A stretch of DNA of 64,000 bases from Micromonospora tarapacensis. Its GTDB lineage: Bacteria > Actinomycetota > Actinomycetes > Mycobacteriales > Micromonosporaceae. The stretch lies in NCBI RefSeq assembly GCF_019697375.1, contig NZ_JAHCDI010000004.1:731324-795323 (forward strand), given 5' to 3'. Position numbers and translations under genes: made by a program. Positions 1-9,927 of the stretch are shown one piece after another; position 1 is the stretch's first letter; each line of letters begins with the position of its first letter. Under the pieces are notes generated by a model. That model saw nothing but the letters and a program-made list of their open reading frames with translations, was not told where the DNA came from and ran no database searches.

Positions 1-1536
1 GGCCAGGACCCGCTGCGCTCGGAGCTGCAGTCGACCTACAACACCGGCTCCATCTACGGCATGCACTGGCTGCTGGACGTCGACAACGTCTACGGCTACG
101 GCCGCTGCGGCGACGGCACCACCCGCCCCGCCTACATCAACACCTTCCAGCGGGGCACCCAGGAGTCGGTGTGGGAGACCGTGCCGCAGCCGTCCTGCGA
201 CACCTTCGCCCACGGTGGTCAGTACGGCTACCTGGACCTGTTCATCGAGGAGTCGCAGGCGCCGGCCCAGCAGTGGAAGTACACCAACGCCCCGGACGCC
301 GACGCCCGCGCCGTGCAGGCCGCGTACTGGGCGCTGACCTGGGCCAAGGAGCAGAACAAGGCGGCCGACGTCGCGGCCACCGTGGCCAAGGCCGCCAAGA
401 TGGGTGACTACCTGCGGTACGCCCTGTTCGACAAGTACTTCAAGCGGGTCGGCAACTGCGTCGGGGCCAGCGCCTGCCCGGCCGGCTCCGGCCGCGACTC
501 CGCCCACTACCTGCTGTCCTGGTACTACGCCTGGGGTGGCGCGTACGAGACCAGCCAGAACTGGTCGTGGCGGATCGGTTCCAGCCACAGCCACTTCGGC
601 TACCAGAACCCGTTCGCGGCGTGGGCGCTGACCAACGTCGACGAGCTCAAGCCGCGCTCGCCGACGGCGGCGGCGGACTGGACCAACAGTCTCGAACGCC
701 AGTTGGAGCTCTACACCTGGCTCCAGTCGGCCGAGGGCGGTATCGCCGGTGGCGCGACCAACAGCTGGGGCGGGCACTACGGCCAGCCGCCGGCCGGCAC
801 GGCCACCTTCTACGGCATGTTCTACGACGAGGACCCGGTCTACAACGACCCGCCGTCGAACCAGTGGTTCGGCATGCAGGCCTGGTCGATGCAGCGCATC
901 GCCGAGCTGTACCTGGTCAGCGGCAACGCGCAGGCCAAGGCGCTGCTGGACAAGTGGGTGCCCTGGGCGATCGCCAACACCACGCTGGGCGACGACTGGT
1001 CCATCCCGTCCGACATGCGCTGGACCGGGCAGCCGAACAACTGGAACCCGGACAACCCGCAGCCGAACACCAACCTGCACGTCGAGGTGACGGTCCAGGG
1101 CCAGGACGTCGGCGTCGCCGCCGCCTACGCCCGCACGCTCATCGCGTACGCGGCGAAGTCGGGCGACACCGCGGCGAAGGACACCGCCAAGGGGTTGCTG
1201 GACGCACTGCACTCCGTCAGCGACGACCAGGGCGTCTCGACGGTGGAGACGCGGGGCGACTACGAGCGCTTCGACGACGTCTACGACGCCTCCACCGGAC
1301 AGGGCCTGTACATCCCGCAGGGCTGGACCGGCGAGATGCCCAACGGCGACGCCATCGCCCCGGGCAAGAGCTTCGTCGACATCCGGTCGTTCTACAAGAA
1401 CGACCCGGCGTGGCCCAAGGTGCAGGCGTACCTCGACGGCGGGGCGGAGCCCGAGTTCCGCTACCACCGGTTCTGGGCCCAGGCGGACGTCGCCATGGCC
1501 TACGCCGACTACGGGAAGTTGTTCCCGAACGGCTGA
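1..1536 (+). CDS. Glycoside hydrolase family 48 cellulase, C-terminal part
   Basis: The open frame enters from the left edge, so the true start lies outside the window; the visible 511 residues end in a clean TGA at 1534. The sequence is typical of GH48, processive cellobiohydrolases that act from the reducing end of cellulose: an aromatic-rich substrate tunnel ([63 protein letters not shown]) with many Trp and Tyr residues. No carbohydrate-binding or anchoring module follows the catalytic domain, so any CBM and the signal peptide must be N-terminal, as is usual in actinomycete GH48 enzymes. Secretion is therefore inferred. Family assignment is confident; activity is from family knowledge. 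Confidence 0.93.
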   Translation, partial: GQDPLRSELQSTYNTGSIYGMHWLLDVDNVYGYGRCGDGTTRPAYINTFQRGTQESVWETVPQPSCDTFAHGGQYGYLDLFIEESQAPAQQWKYTNAPDADARAVQAAYWALTWAKEQNKAADVAATVAKAAKMGDYLRYALFDKYFKRVGNCVGASACPAGSGRDSAHYLLSWYYAWGGAYETSQNWSWRIGSSHSHFGYQNPFAAWALTNVDELKPRSPTAAADWTNSLERQLELYTWLQSAEGGIAGGATNSWGGHYGQPPAGTATFYGMFYDEDPVYNDPPSNQWFGMQAWSMQRIAELYLVSGNAQAKALLDKWVPWAIANTTLGDDWSIPSDMRWTGQPNNWNPDNPQPNTNLHVEVTVQGQDVGVAAAYARTLIAYAAKSGDTAAKDTAKGLLDALHSVSDDQGVSTVETRGDYERFDDVYDASTGQGLYIPQGWTGEMPNGDAIAPGKSFVDIRSFYKNDPAWPKVQAYLDGGAEPEFRYHRFWAQADVAMAYADYGKLFPNG

Positions 1537-1552
1537 CCGAACTCCTCCGGGT

Positions 1553-1568
1553 GGGCGGTGACCCGCCC
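1553..1568 (+). terminator. Stem-loop after the GH48 gene
   Basis: A perfect 6-bp GC stem (GGGCGG/CCGCCC) with a 4-nt loop lies 16 bp after the GH48 stop. A second hairpin (GGCCTGA/TCAGGCC, 1614-1636) follows. No U-tract is present, as is common in high-GC actinomycetes, so termination is an inference. Confidence 0.4.
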
Positions 1569-1782
1569 GAAGGCGTGGCCGGGCCTCGGGGGTAGAGGCA
1601 GGTCCGGCTGAGCGGCCTGACACCCACGGTCAGGCCGGGGTGGGTCGACCCTCTGGCCGACGCAGCGGAGCGGTCGGCCCACCCCACCACGTCCGAGCCG
1701 CCCGGCTCGGTGCGCAGATCGCGAAAAAAAGTGGCCGCCCCGGGATCACAACCCGGCCCGGGACGGAGTAACGTACATCACC

Positions 1783-1814
1783 GGAGAGGCCGCTCCCCCC
1801 GTGGCGGCCTCTCC
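1783..1814. terminator. Strong hairpin downstream of the DUF3159 gene
   Basis: An 11-bp perfect inverted repeat (GGAGAGGCCGC/GCGGCCTCTCC) with a 10-nt loop sits between the convergent GH48 and DUF3159 genes. It starts two bases from the minus-strand stop and could serve both directions. Confidence 0.6.
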
Positions 1815-1815
1815 C

Positions 1816-2564
1816 TTAATGTCCCGGCCCGTATTGTCCCGGCCCGTTGTCCGGCTCCCGCACCGGCTCGCCGTCGTCGCCCGCCGTCGCGGCCGGTCCG
1901 CCGTCCGGCGTCACCGGATGCCGCAGCCCCGGATGCCCGGCCGGCAACGACCGGCGCACCACCGCCCAACTGAGCGCCAGGGCCGCCGCCACCAACGGCC
2001 AGGTCAGCCCGACCCGCGCCGCGGTCAGGGCGAGCACCTGCCCGCCGAGGTACAGCGGCAGGAAGACCGCCACCCGCAGCACGTAGGTCGCCGTCCACAC
2101 CCAACTGCCCAACCCGTACGCCCGCAGCAACGCCGGATCACGTCGCCACCGCCCACCTTGGCCCAGCGCCACGCCGACGACCACCCCGAGCAGCGGCCAG
2201 CGCACCACGATGCTGACCGCCCAGACCAGGGCGCTGGCGGCGTTGGCCAGCAACTGCACGAGGAAGAAGTCCTCGGCGCGACCGGTGCGGACCACGACCA
2301 GCGCGGCCACGCAGACCGCGAGCAGCCCGACCAGCACGGACCGGGGCCGGTCGCCCCGGCGCAGCCGCCCCCGGCCACCAGCGCGCCGGTGGCCAGCGCC
2401 GCCACCACCCCGACGGTCACCGACTGGCCGGCCAGCAGCCAGCCCGCCGCGAACGCGACAGGCGGCGCAGTGGCGTCGACGGCTCCCCGACGGCCGCCGA
2501 GCAGGTCGGCGAGCGACTCGGGCCGCCCGGCCGCCACGGGATCACGTTCCGACGTCCCGGTCAC
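1816..2564 (-). CDS. DUF3159 family membrane protein, frameshifted
   Basis: The N-terminal part (LADLLGGRRGAVDATAPPVAF) and the C-terminal part (RTGRAEDFFLVQLLANAASA, WAVSIVVRWPLLGVVVG) are both typical of actinobacterial DUF3159 integral membrane proteins of unknown function, but they lie in different frames. Adding one G to the five-base run at 2368-2372 joins them into one protein of about 249 residues. Several hydrophobic segments support a multi-pass membrane location. I chose GTG at 2564 because AAGGAGG lies five bases upstream; a GTG at 2579 is also open. The break may be a sequencing error or a true mutation. No function can be assigned. Confidence 0.75.
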
Positions 2565-2648
2565 CGTCGCCTCCTTCACCTGCGCCCCAACCTATCGCCA
2601 CGACTGGGCCGGGCCACCGGGCGAGGGGCGCCGGTGTGCCGCTAAGTT

Positions 2649-3536
2649 GTGCGGGTGCGCGTGACGGCGAGGGGCGGGACGGCGGTCTGGCTGGTCGTGC
2701 TGGCCCTGATCCAGGCAGCGGCCTTCATCGCCGTCTGGCAGTTCGCGCTGCACGTCGAGGTCGGGCAGTGGATCGACACGGTGGCGTTGACCGGCAACCA
2801 GATCGGCCGCAACCACATCGACGAGCCGGTGGACCGGATCCTCAACGCCATGTCCGTGGTGTCGCTGCTGGCGGTCACCGTGATGATCGGGTTCATCGCG
2901 CTGATCCGGGGCCGGATCGCCCTGGCCGTCGCGGCCACCCTGCTGATCGCCGGCGCCAACGTCACCACCCAACTGCTCAAGTACGGCCTGACCCGACCGG
3001 ACTACGGCGTCGATCCGGAGCGGATGTACGTGGGCAACAGTCTGCCCAGCGGGCACACCACGGTCGCCGCGTCGGTGGCGGTGGCGTTGGTGCTCGTGCT
3101 GCCGCCGAAGGTGCGGGCCTTCGCCGCCGTGATCGGCGCCGGCTACGCCGCGACCGCCGGGGTGGCGACCCTGTCGGCGGGCTGGCACCGGCCCAGTGAC
3201 GCGGTGGCCGCCTTCCTGGTGGTCGGGGTCTGGGGGGCGCTGGCCGGCCTACTGCTGCTGGTCACCCAGCGGGAGCGGGCGGAGGTCGCCGCGGGTGACG
3301 CGCACCGGCGCACCGCGCTGCTGCTGGGGCTGGGCGGCGTGCTGGCGCTCGCGGCCTGCGCGCTGGCGCTGTGGTGGCTGGTGAGCCTGCGGGCCACCGC
3401 ACCGGCGGAACTGCCCCGCCGGCCCCTGTTCGTCGGCTACGCCGGCGGCGCCGCCGGTATCGCCGGATCCATGGCCGTGGTGATGGCGCTGATGCTCACC
3501 GCCGTGCACCGCCTCGTTCCCCGCCACCAGGGCTGA
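2649..3536 (+). CDS. PAP2-superfamily membrane phosphatase
   Basis: This is a membrane protein of about 295 residues with six hydrophobic segments and the type 2 phosphatidic acid phosphatase motifs in order: KYGLTRP (about residue 115), SGHTT with its catalytic His (about 135) and SAGWHRPSD (about 177). Family members hydrolyse lipid phosphates or undecaprenyl pyrophosphate at the outer face of the membrane. The substrate here is unknown. GTG 2649 is the first start; GTGs at 2655 and 2661 are equally possible. The next gene starts 5 bp downstream, so the two are probably co-transcribed. Confidence 0.85.
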   Translation: MRVRVTARGGTAVWLVVLALIQAAAFIAVWQFALHVEVGQWIDTVALTGNQIGRNHIDEPVDRILNAMSVVSLLAVTVMIGFIALIRGRIALAVAATLLIAGANVTTQLLKYGLTRPDYGVDPERMYVGNSLPSGHTTVAASVAVALVLVLPPKVRAFAAVIGAGYAATAGVATLSAGWHRPSDAVAAFLVVGVWGALAGLLLLVTQRERAEVAAGDAHRRTALLLGLGGVLALAACALALWWLVSLRATAPAELPRRPLFVGYAGGAAGIAGSMAVVMALMLTAVHRLVPRHQG

Positions 3537-3540
3537 GGCC

Positions 3541-4278
3541 GTGGCCGAGGTACGCGACGCCTTCCGGGACGAGTGCGCCAGGCTCGGCGAGGTGCTGCGC
3601 ACCCTCGAACCGGCGGACCTCGACCGGCCCACCGGATGCCCGCCGTGGACCGTGGCGGATCTGCTGGCGCACGTCCACACGGGCGCCGCCCGGCTGGCGG
3701 GCATGCTGGCCGCCCCGGCACCCGCCCGGGCGCGGGTCGACGCCGCCGGCTACTTCGATGCGACCAAGTTCAGCCCCGAGGTGGATGCCGCGCGGGTCGA
3801 GGCGGCCCGGGTCGAGGCGGTGCGGGTCGAGGCGGTGGAGGCCGGGGTTCGCGTCGGCCCGCCCGAGCATCGGCGGGCGTCCGGGCCGGGGCTGGCCGCG
3901 GACTTCGAGCGGGCCTGGCGGGCCACGCTCGCAGCGGTCGACGCCCACTCGCCGGACCGGGTGGTACGCACCCGACACGGCGACGCGATGACGACGACGC
4001 AGTTTCTGCGCACCCGCGTGGTGGAGGTCGGCGTGCACGGCCTGGACCTGGCCGCGGCGCTGGGCCGGCCGCCGTGGCTGACCCCGGCCGCCGGCCGGGT
4101 GATCGCCGACCTGCTCACCGGTGGGCGGGCACTGCCGGCCGAGCTGGGCTGGGACCGGCTCACCCTGATCGCCAAGGCCACCGGTCGTACCGCCGGTAGC
4201 CCCGCCGAGCAGGCCACGCTCGACGCCGCCGGCATCCGCCTGCTCCGCTTCGGCCGGCAGCCCACCAAGCTGTCGTAA
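3541..4278 (+). CDS. Maleylpyruvate isomerase N-terminal domain (DinB-like) protein
   Basis: The N-terminus (LGEVLRTLEPADLDRPTGCPPWTVADLLAHV) is the four-helix MDMPI/DinB-like fold, whose His residues usually bind a metal and which often works with mycothiol in actinobacteria. A later segment (TRVVEVGVHGLDLAAALGRPP) carries the second conserved His region. The protein is about 245 residues. Codons around 3790-3842 contain four near-identical repeats giving ARVEAARVEAVRVEAVEA, probably a helical insertion made by slippage. It follows the PAP2 gene by 5 bp. The precise substrate is unknown. Confidence 0.82.
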   Translation: MAEVRDAFRDECARLGEVLRTLEPADLDRPTGCPPWTVADLLAHVHTGAARLAGMLAAPAPARARVDAAGYFDATKFSPEVDAARVEAARVEAVRVEAVEAGVRVGPPEHRRASGPGLAADFERAWRATLAAVDAHSPDRVVRTRHGDAMTTTQFLRTRVVEVGVHGLDLAAALGRPPWLTPAAGRVIADLLTGGRALPAELGWDRLTLIAKATGRTAGSPAEQATLDAAGIRLLRFGRQPTKLS

Positions 4279-4362
4279 CCCCACCGGACGCCCCTGAGGT
4301 GGGCGGACCCGGAATCCGACGAGATCTTGCCCGGCACCCGAACGCCGGGGCACGATCGACCG

Positions 4363-5361
4363 ATGACGACGCGATGGGCAATGACGGTGCCGTTGGGCGG
4401 AATCCCGCTCGCCGACCACGCCGCGGTGTACGCGGCCCTGGCCGAGGCCGGCTACACCGACGTGTGGTCCTCCGAGGTCAACGGCACCGACGCGTTCACC
4501 CCGCTCGCCCTGGCCGCCGCCTGGCAACCCCGGCTGCGGCTGGGCACCGCGATCACCCCGGCGTTCACCCGCGGGCCCGGACTGCTGGCGATGAGCGCCG
4601 CCGCGCTCGCCGACGTCGCTCCCGGCCGGTTCGCCCTCGGCATCGGCGCGTCGTCGCCGGTGGTGGTCTCCGACTGGAACGCCGTCGAGTTCACCGAGCC
4701 GTTCCGGCGCACCCGCGACATGCTGCGATTCCTGCGCGCGGCGCTGCGCGGGGAGACCGTCGACGGGGCCTTCGACACGTTCGCCGTCCGGCGCTTCGCC
4801 CTGGAACGGCCGCCGGTGGTGCCACCGCCGCTGCTGCTGGCCGCGCTGCGTCCCGGCATGCTGCGGCTGGCCGCCGCCGAGGCCGACGGGGTCATCCTCA
4901 ACTGGCTCGCCGCCGCCGACGTGCCCCGGGCGGTCGCCGAGCTGGGGCAGCGGCGTCCACAGTTCGACGTGGTCGCCCGCATCTTCGTCTGCCCCACCGA
5001 GGACGCCGCCCACGCACGTACCCTCGGCCGCCGGATGATCACCAGCTACCTGACCGTGCCCGCGTACGCGGCGTTCCACCGCTGGCTCGGCCGGCAGGAC
5101 GCGCTGGCCGGCATGTGGCAGGCATGGGCGGCCGGAGACCGGCGCGGCGCCCTGGCGGCCGTGCCGGACGAGGTGGTCGACGCGCTGATCCTGCACGGCT
5201 CGCCCGAACAGTGCCGGAAACAGGTCCACCGCTACGTCGAGGCGGGGGTGGACGTGCCCGTACTGGCGCTGCTGCCCACACCGGAAGTGGCCGCCGGGGA
5301 CGCCGCGGCGCTGACCACGCTTGTCGCCCGGCTCGGCCCCGGCGTGCAGGAGACGCTGTGA
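4363..5361 (+). CDS. LLM class (F420-type) oxidoreductase
   Basis: This 332-residue protein has the luciferase-like monooxygenase TIM-barrel pattern: AEAGYTDVWSSEVNGTDAF, RLGTAITPAFTRGPGLLAM, PGRFALGIGASSPVVV, and a late HGSPEQCRKQVHRYVEAGVD. Members of this actinobacterial subgroup use reduced F420 or FMN. I start at ATG 4363, where the family's conserved N-terminus begins; an upstream in-frame start at 4327 would add 12 unlikely residues. Its TGA overlaps the GTG of the next gene (GTGA), so the pair is translationally coupled and probably acts in one pathway. The substrate cannot be told from sequence. Confidence 0.87.
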   Translation: MTTRWAMTVPLGGIPLADHAAVYAALAEAGYTDVWSSEVNGTDAFTPLALAAAWQPRLRLGTAITPAFTRGPGLLAMSAAALADVAPGRFALGIGASSPVVVSDWNAVEFTEPFRRTRDMLRFLRAALRGETVDGAFDTFAVRRFALERPPVVPPPLLLAALRPGMLRLAAAEADGVILNWLAAADVPRAVAELGQRRPQFDVVARIFVCPTEDAAHARTLGRRMITSYLTVPAYAAFHRWLGRQDALAGMWQAWAAGDRRGALAAVPDEVVDALILHGSPEQCRKQVHRYVEAGVDVPVLALLPTPEVAAGDAAALTTLVARLGPGVQETL

Positions 5362-6155
5362 ACCTCACCGGCCGGGTCGCGGTGATCACCGGTGGGGCCG
5401 GCGGGATCGGGGCGGCGCTGGCCCGCCGGTTCGCCGCCGAGGGCGCCGCGGCGCTCGTGCTGGCCGACCTGGACGGCGCCGCCGCCGCCGCGGTCGCCGC
5501 CGCCGTCGGCCCGCCGGCCACCGGCGTCGCGGTCGACGTCGCCGACGAGGAGCAGGTACGCGCCCTGGTCGCCGACACGCAACGCCGCTACGGCCGGATC
5601 GACGTGTTCTGCGCCAACGCCGGAGTGGCCACCGGTGGGGGAGTGGAAACCGACAACGCCAGCTGGGAACGGGCCTGGCAGGTGAACGTGCTCGCACACG
5701 TCTACGCGGCGCGGGCGGTGCTACCGGCGATGCTCGCCCGGGGCAGCGGCTACCTGCTGCACACCTGCTCGGCCGCCGGCGTGCTGACCTCGGTCGGCGA
5801 CGCCGCGTACGCCACCACCAAGCACGCCGCGGTGGGGTTCGCCGAATGGCTCTCGGTGACCTACCGCGACCAGGGGGTGCGGGTCAGCGCGCTGTGTCCA
5901 CAGGGCGTCGACACCCCGATGCTGGCCGACGGACTGGCCGCCGGGCACCTCGGGGCCCAGGTCGTCGCGGCGTCCGGTGCGGTGCTCAGCCCGGACCAGG
6001 TCGCCGCCGCGGCAGTGGCCGGGATGGCGGAGGAGCGGTTTCTGATCCTGCCGCACCCGGAGGTCGCCGGCTACGCCCGGCGTCGTGCCGAGGACCCCGA
6101 CGGCTGGCAGTCCGGCCTCCGTAAGCTGGTCCGCCGCCTAACGGCCACCGGATAG
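5358..6155 (+). CDS. Short-chain dehydrogenase/reductase
   Basis: This is a 265-residue classical SDR: the Rossmann glycine motif TGGAGGIG near residue 12, the NAG motif (CANAG), the catalytic Ser region (HTCSAAG) and the catalytic YATTK pair. Such enzymes oxidise alcohols or reduce carbonyls with NAD(P)(H). The GTG start at 5358 overlaps the LLM gene's stop, giving a two-gene oxidoreductase operon. The gene ends just before the palindromic repeat separating it from the convergent transglutaminase gene. Confidence 0.9.
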   Translation: MNLTGRVAVITGGAGGIGAALARRFAAEGAAALVLADLDGAAAAAVAAAVGPPATGVAVDVADEEQVRALVADTQRRYGRIDVFCANAGVATGGGVETDNASWERAWQVNVLAHVYAARAVLPAMLARGSGYLLHTCSAAGVLTSVGDAAYATTKHAAVGFAEWLSVTYRDQGVRVSALCPQGVDTPMLADGLAAGHLGAQVVAASGAVLSPDQVAAAAVAGMAEERFLILPHPEVAGYARRRAEDPDGWQSGLRKLVRRLTATG

Positions 6156-6168
6156 CCCGCCACCCCTT

Positions 6169-6245
6169 CGTCGATCATGGAGTTGTGGTGCCGGAAAAGT
6201 CGCTGATGACCTAATTTGTCAGGCGCCACAACTCCATGATCGACG
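6169..6245. repeat. Palindromic intergenic repeat, 20-bp perfect arms
   Basis: Perfect 20-bp arms (CGTCGATCATGGAGTTGTGG and its complement, 6169-6188 and 6226-6245) flank a 37-bp centre. From memory, very similar palindromes are scattered through Micromonosporaceae intergenic regions; that was not checked here. The element lies between two convergent genes and could act as a bidirectional terminator. Confidence 0.7.
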
Positions 6246-6252
6246 CTGCGGG

Positions 6253-8683
6253 TCAGCGGTGCCAGCGCAGCGGGCCCGGATGCACCGACCAGAGCAACCG
6301 ACGCCATCGGGAGCGGGCCGCGCGCAGCGCACCGTGGTAGGTCGTGGCTGCCCCGGCGGCTGCCCGGGCCTGTTCGGCGGTGGCCGTGCCGGGCGCGAAG
6401 CCGACGTGGTTGATCAGCCTGGCCAGGTCGTCGACGGCGCGGTGTGCCGCCGTGAGCCCCGGACGATCGCCGCCGGCACCATGGCCGGCACCGTCCTCCG
6501 CGCCCCAGCCGTCCGTGTCACCGGCACCGGCGGCACCGGCACCGGCACCGGCGGCACCGGCACCGGCACCGGCGGCACCGGCACCGGCACCGGCACCGGG
6601 GCGGCCGTGGCGAGGGTGGGGGCGGGGTGCCCCGGCAGGTCGCTGCGGTCAGGGCGTGCCGGGCCCGCTCGGCGACCTCGGTGGCGGACAGGTCGGCGGC
6701 GACCGGCCAGCCGGCCAACCGCAGCGCATCGGTCAGCTCCCGCCAGGCGCCGGCGATGCGGTGGCCGGGGTCGCCCCGGTACAGCCGACCGCGGGACTGC
6801 GCCCGCCGCAGCCCGGCGAGGGCGGCCAGCAGCGCCACGACCACGAGCATCAGCCCACCGCCGGCGCCACCGACCAGCACCGGCGTCGGTACGCCGCCGG
6901 ACTCGGCCCGGCCGGCCGGCCCCGCCAGCGGTGGCGGCGAGGCGCTTGGCTCCAGCGTCGGCTCCGGCTGCTCCGACGGCGGCGGATCCTCCGGCTGCGG
7001 GCGGAAATCCTCCGCCACCGGCCGAGGCTCGTCGTCCGGGCGGGGCAACGGGTCGAACGACACCCACCCCAGACCCTCGAAGAGCACCTCCGGCCAGGCG
7101 TACGCGTCGGCGGCCCGCACCGGCCCCGAACCCGGGGCGGCGAACCCGACCACCACCCGCGTGGGCAGCCCGGCCAGCCGACCCAGCACCGCGAAAGACG
7201 CCGCGAACTGTTCGGAGGTGCCGCGCTGCCCGCCACCGGCCGGCGGTCCGAACAGGAAGAACTCCAGGTTCGGATAGGCGTGCCCGCTGGGCGCGTCGGC
7301 AACCAGCCGGTAGTGCTCGGCGAGCCACTGCTCGATGGCCGCCGCCCGGGCGTACGGAGCACCGTTCTCCTCGGCCAACTGGGCGGCGAGCCGGCGCAAC
7401 TGGTCGGGCACCCCGTCGGCGACGTGCAGCACCCGGGCCACCTCGTCGCCGGCCGGGGTGTTCGCGGTGGCCAGCAGGTTGACGTCCGGGTGTTCCCGCG
7501 CCGACGTCACCGTGTAGCGCAGGCCCGGGGTGAGGCCGTCGGGGCGGAGCAACGTGCCGGTGTCCACGTCGTAGGCGACCCGGGCGCCGCTGACCTCGCG
7601 CGGGGTCGGCACGGCGGGTAACAGCCGACCGCTCAGCTCGCCCACCGTGATCTCCTGCCGCACCGTCTCCACCCGCGCGTGCGCAAGCGGCTCCGCAGCC
7701 GGCAGGATCCGGCCGGCGTTGCGGTACGTGGCGCCGACCCGCCAGGTCACCCCGTCGTAGTCGCTGAGCACGGCGAGCCGGACCCGCACCCCGCCGCCGT
7801 CCGCCACCGGATCAGCCGCCGCCGACGCCGGCCCGGACCCGCCGGGCCGGTCGGTGGCCACCTGGAACAGCTGCTGGTCCGGATTCAACGCCCAGCCGGA
7901 GATCCGGATCAGCGGGCTCTCGTCCAGCGTCTGCACCTGCGGCGGCTCCACATAGCGCCGCGGATCCACCGGCCGGGTGTCCACCAGCGCCGCCACCGCC
8001 GGGCCGAGCACCGCCGCCAACGCCACCACCAGCGCCGTACCGGCGGTCGAGGCCACGGCCAGCCGGACCCGCACCCCGGACCGCACGGCCGGGACGAGCC
8101 CGTCGACCGGGTCGCCGCCCACCGGCCGCCCCGACACCGCCAACCCGAGCGCCGCCACCGCCACCAGCACCACGGTCTGCCCGATCGCCGGCTCCGTGTT
8201 CGGCCCGACCACGTACAACGCACCGACGTAGAGCAGCACCGGCGGCAGATAGCCCAGCAGCACCCGCCCGGCCCGCACCGCCACCTCCGCACCGGCCAGC
8301 CCGGCCAACCACGCGGCGACCAGCGGCAACAGGATCGTGTCCGGAGTCGGCTCCACCGGGATCATCGCCGTCAGCAACCGCGGAATGGCGTTGCGGGCGG
8401 CATCACCGGCGACCTCGGCGAAGCCGCCCGGCAACTGCGCCGTCGCCGCCGCCCGCCACAGGCACCACGCCGTCCACGAACCCATCGCCAGCACCGACAC
8501 CGGAGCCACCAGCCAGGACGGCAGCCGTCGCATCGCCACACTGATCAACACCGAGCCGACCGCCGCGCCGGCCATCAGCACCGGCAGCAGCGACCCCGCG
8601 TACACCCGGCCGAGCACCACGCCGGCCAGCGTGACCATGGCGACCAACGCCGCCGGTACCGGCGCCGCCCGCAGCAGCCTCAC
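6253..8683 (-). CDS. TgpA-like transglutaminase membrane protein, frameshifted near 3' end
   Basis: Five to seven N-terminal transmembrane segments (DUF3488 type) are followed by a periplasmic-side transglutaminase-like core: EENGAPYARAAAIEQWL, GGGQRGTSEQFAASFAVLGR with the position normally Cys replaced by Ser-Glu-Gln-Phe context, RVVVGFAAPGS, DAYAWPEVLFEGLGW. A Pro-rich linker, one more TM helix and a C-terminal cytoplasmic tail follow. The tail (LARLINHVGFAPGT ... HPGPLRWHR, stop at 6253) is out of frame with the rest; two missing bases, at 6630-6633 and 6598-6601, would restore it. GTG 8683 overlaps the DUF58 stop as GTGA; GTG 8704 is an alternative. It is the last gene of the MoxR-DUF58 operon. 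Confidence 0.8.
6519..6600. repeat. GC-rich tandem repeat (GGCACC units) in the transglutaminase gene
   Basis: GGCACC hexamers are arranged in about three 21-bp higher units. In the reconstructed frame they encode an Ala-Gly linker. Both unit lengths are multiples of three, so changes in copy number alone would not shift the frame. Confidence 0.75.
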
Positions 8684-9912
8684 CACCGGCGCACGCCGTC
8701 CCACTCGGCGGCGAACGCCGCCCCGTCGACGGCGTCGACGACGACCAGACCCGCCCCGCCCGGCGTCGGCTCCGCGGCGCCGAACACCCCGACCACCACC
8801 GACGGGTACGCCCCCCGCAGCGCGCCGACGTGCCCCAGGTCGTCGCGGCCACCCGGCCCGGTGAGCACGACCAGGGTGTCGCCGAGCCGATCGCGGCGCA
8901 GCCGCGCCGCCGCGGCCTCCAGCGTGCCGTCACCGGCCAGCGACACCGCGGCCAGCCGGTCCAACGGCCCGACGGCGTGCCGGTCCGTCGCCCCACCACC
9001 GCCGGTGGACCCGCCCCCGCCCGGCTGCGCCACCGCCCCGCCCCGACCGGGCCCGGCCGGCCCGGCCGGTTCCGCCGCCGGATCGGAAGCGACGAAGACC
9101 AGCACCACCGGCAGATCGTCCCGCACCGCCGCGGTGACCACCGAAGCCGCCGCCTCGCAGGCCGACTCGAACGACTCGGCCACCCCGGCGACCCGCTCGG
9201 GGTGCGCGGCAACCCGGTTGTCCACCAGCACCACGATCCGGGGCAGGCTGGTGTCCACGTTCTCCCGCACCATCAGCTCACCGACGCGCGCGCTGGTGCG
9301 CCAGTGCACCCGGCGCAACTCGTCACCGACGACGTACTCGCGCAGCGAATCGAAGGTGATCGAACCGTGCGGCACCGCGTCGACCCGCCCGTCGAGACTG
9401 CGCCCCGCGCCGGTCGGCACCGCACTCAACGGGTGAATGCGCGGGTGCACCCACACCGGCACGCTGCCACCGTACGAACGGGCCAGCACCAGCAGACCGA
9501 GCGGATCGCGTCGGGTCACCCGCAGCGGCCCGACCGGCACCACCCCCCGCCGGCTCGTCGGCACCTCGTAGCGGGCCGTGGTGTCCGCGCCGGCACGCAA
9601 CCGCAGCACCGGCACCGGCACCACCCGGTCTCCGCAGCGGTCGGTGGCCAGCAGGCTCGCCGCCGGCAGCCGCCCCGCGTTGCGCACGGTCAACGTCATC
9701 GTCGCCGGCTCGCCCCGGGCCACCCGGTCCGGCTCGGCCTGCCGGTGCACGGTCAGCCGGGGCCGCCGGGCCGCGACGGCCGCAGCGACCGCCAGGGCGG
9801 TGCCGGCCGCGGCGCCGAGCAGCGTCAACTCCGGGTACGCGAACCGGAAGCCGGCGCCGAGCAGCAGCACCGCGGCGACAAGCAGCCCGATGCCCCGGGC
9901 GGTGATTCCCAC
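8680..9912 (-). CDS. DUF58 domain protein
   Basis: Two adjacent hydrophobic N-terminal segments lead into a domain of unknown function 58 protein of about 410 residues. The hallmark stretch DSLREYVVGDELRRVHWRTSARVGELMVRE is complete and is followed by a von Willebrand A-like fold (PRIVVLVDN). A Gly-rich low-complexity insert lies near residues 300-325. DUF58 proteins are encoded beside MoxR ATPases and transglutaminases, and are thought to help assemble or activate envelope complexes. The gene starts 15 bp after the MoxR stop. Confidence 0.88.
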   Translation of the reverse strand: MGITARGIGLLVAAVLLLGAGFRFAYPELTLLGAAAGTALAVAAAVAARRPRLTVHRQAEPDRVARGEPATMTLTVRNAGRLPAASLLATDRCGDRVVPVPVLRLRAGADTTARYEVPTSRRGVVPVGPLRVTRRDPLGLLVLARSYGGSVPVWVHPRIHPLSAVPTGAGRSLDGRVDAVPHGSITFDSLREYVVGDELRRVHWRTSARVGELMVRENVDTSLPRIVVLVDNRVAAHPERVAGVAESFESACEAAASVVTAAVRDDLPVVLVFVASDPAAEPAGPAGPGRGGAVAQPGGGGSTGGGGATDRHAVGPLDRLAAVSLAGDGTLEAAAARLRRDRLGDTLVVLTGPGGRDDLGHVGALRGAYPSVVVGVFGAAEPTPGGAGLVVVDAVDGAAFAAEWDGVRRW

Positions 9913-9927
9913 GCCGACCCTCGCCGG

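Noticed and set aside
3496..5229. A minus-strand ORF of about 577 codons
   Set aside because: It is a shadow of the PAP2, MDMPI and LLM genes on the plus strand, with no family pattern.
6519..6600. Phase variation by GGCACC copy number in the transglutaminase gene
   Set aside because: The 6- and 21-bp units keep the frame, so unit gain or loss cannot cause the observed shift.
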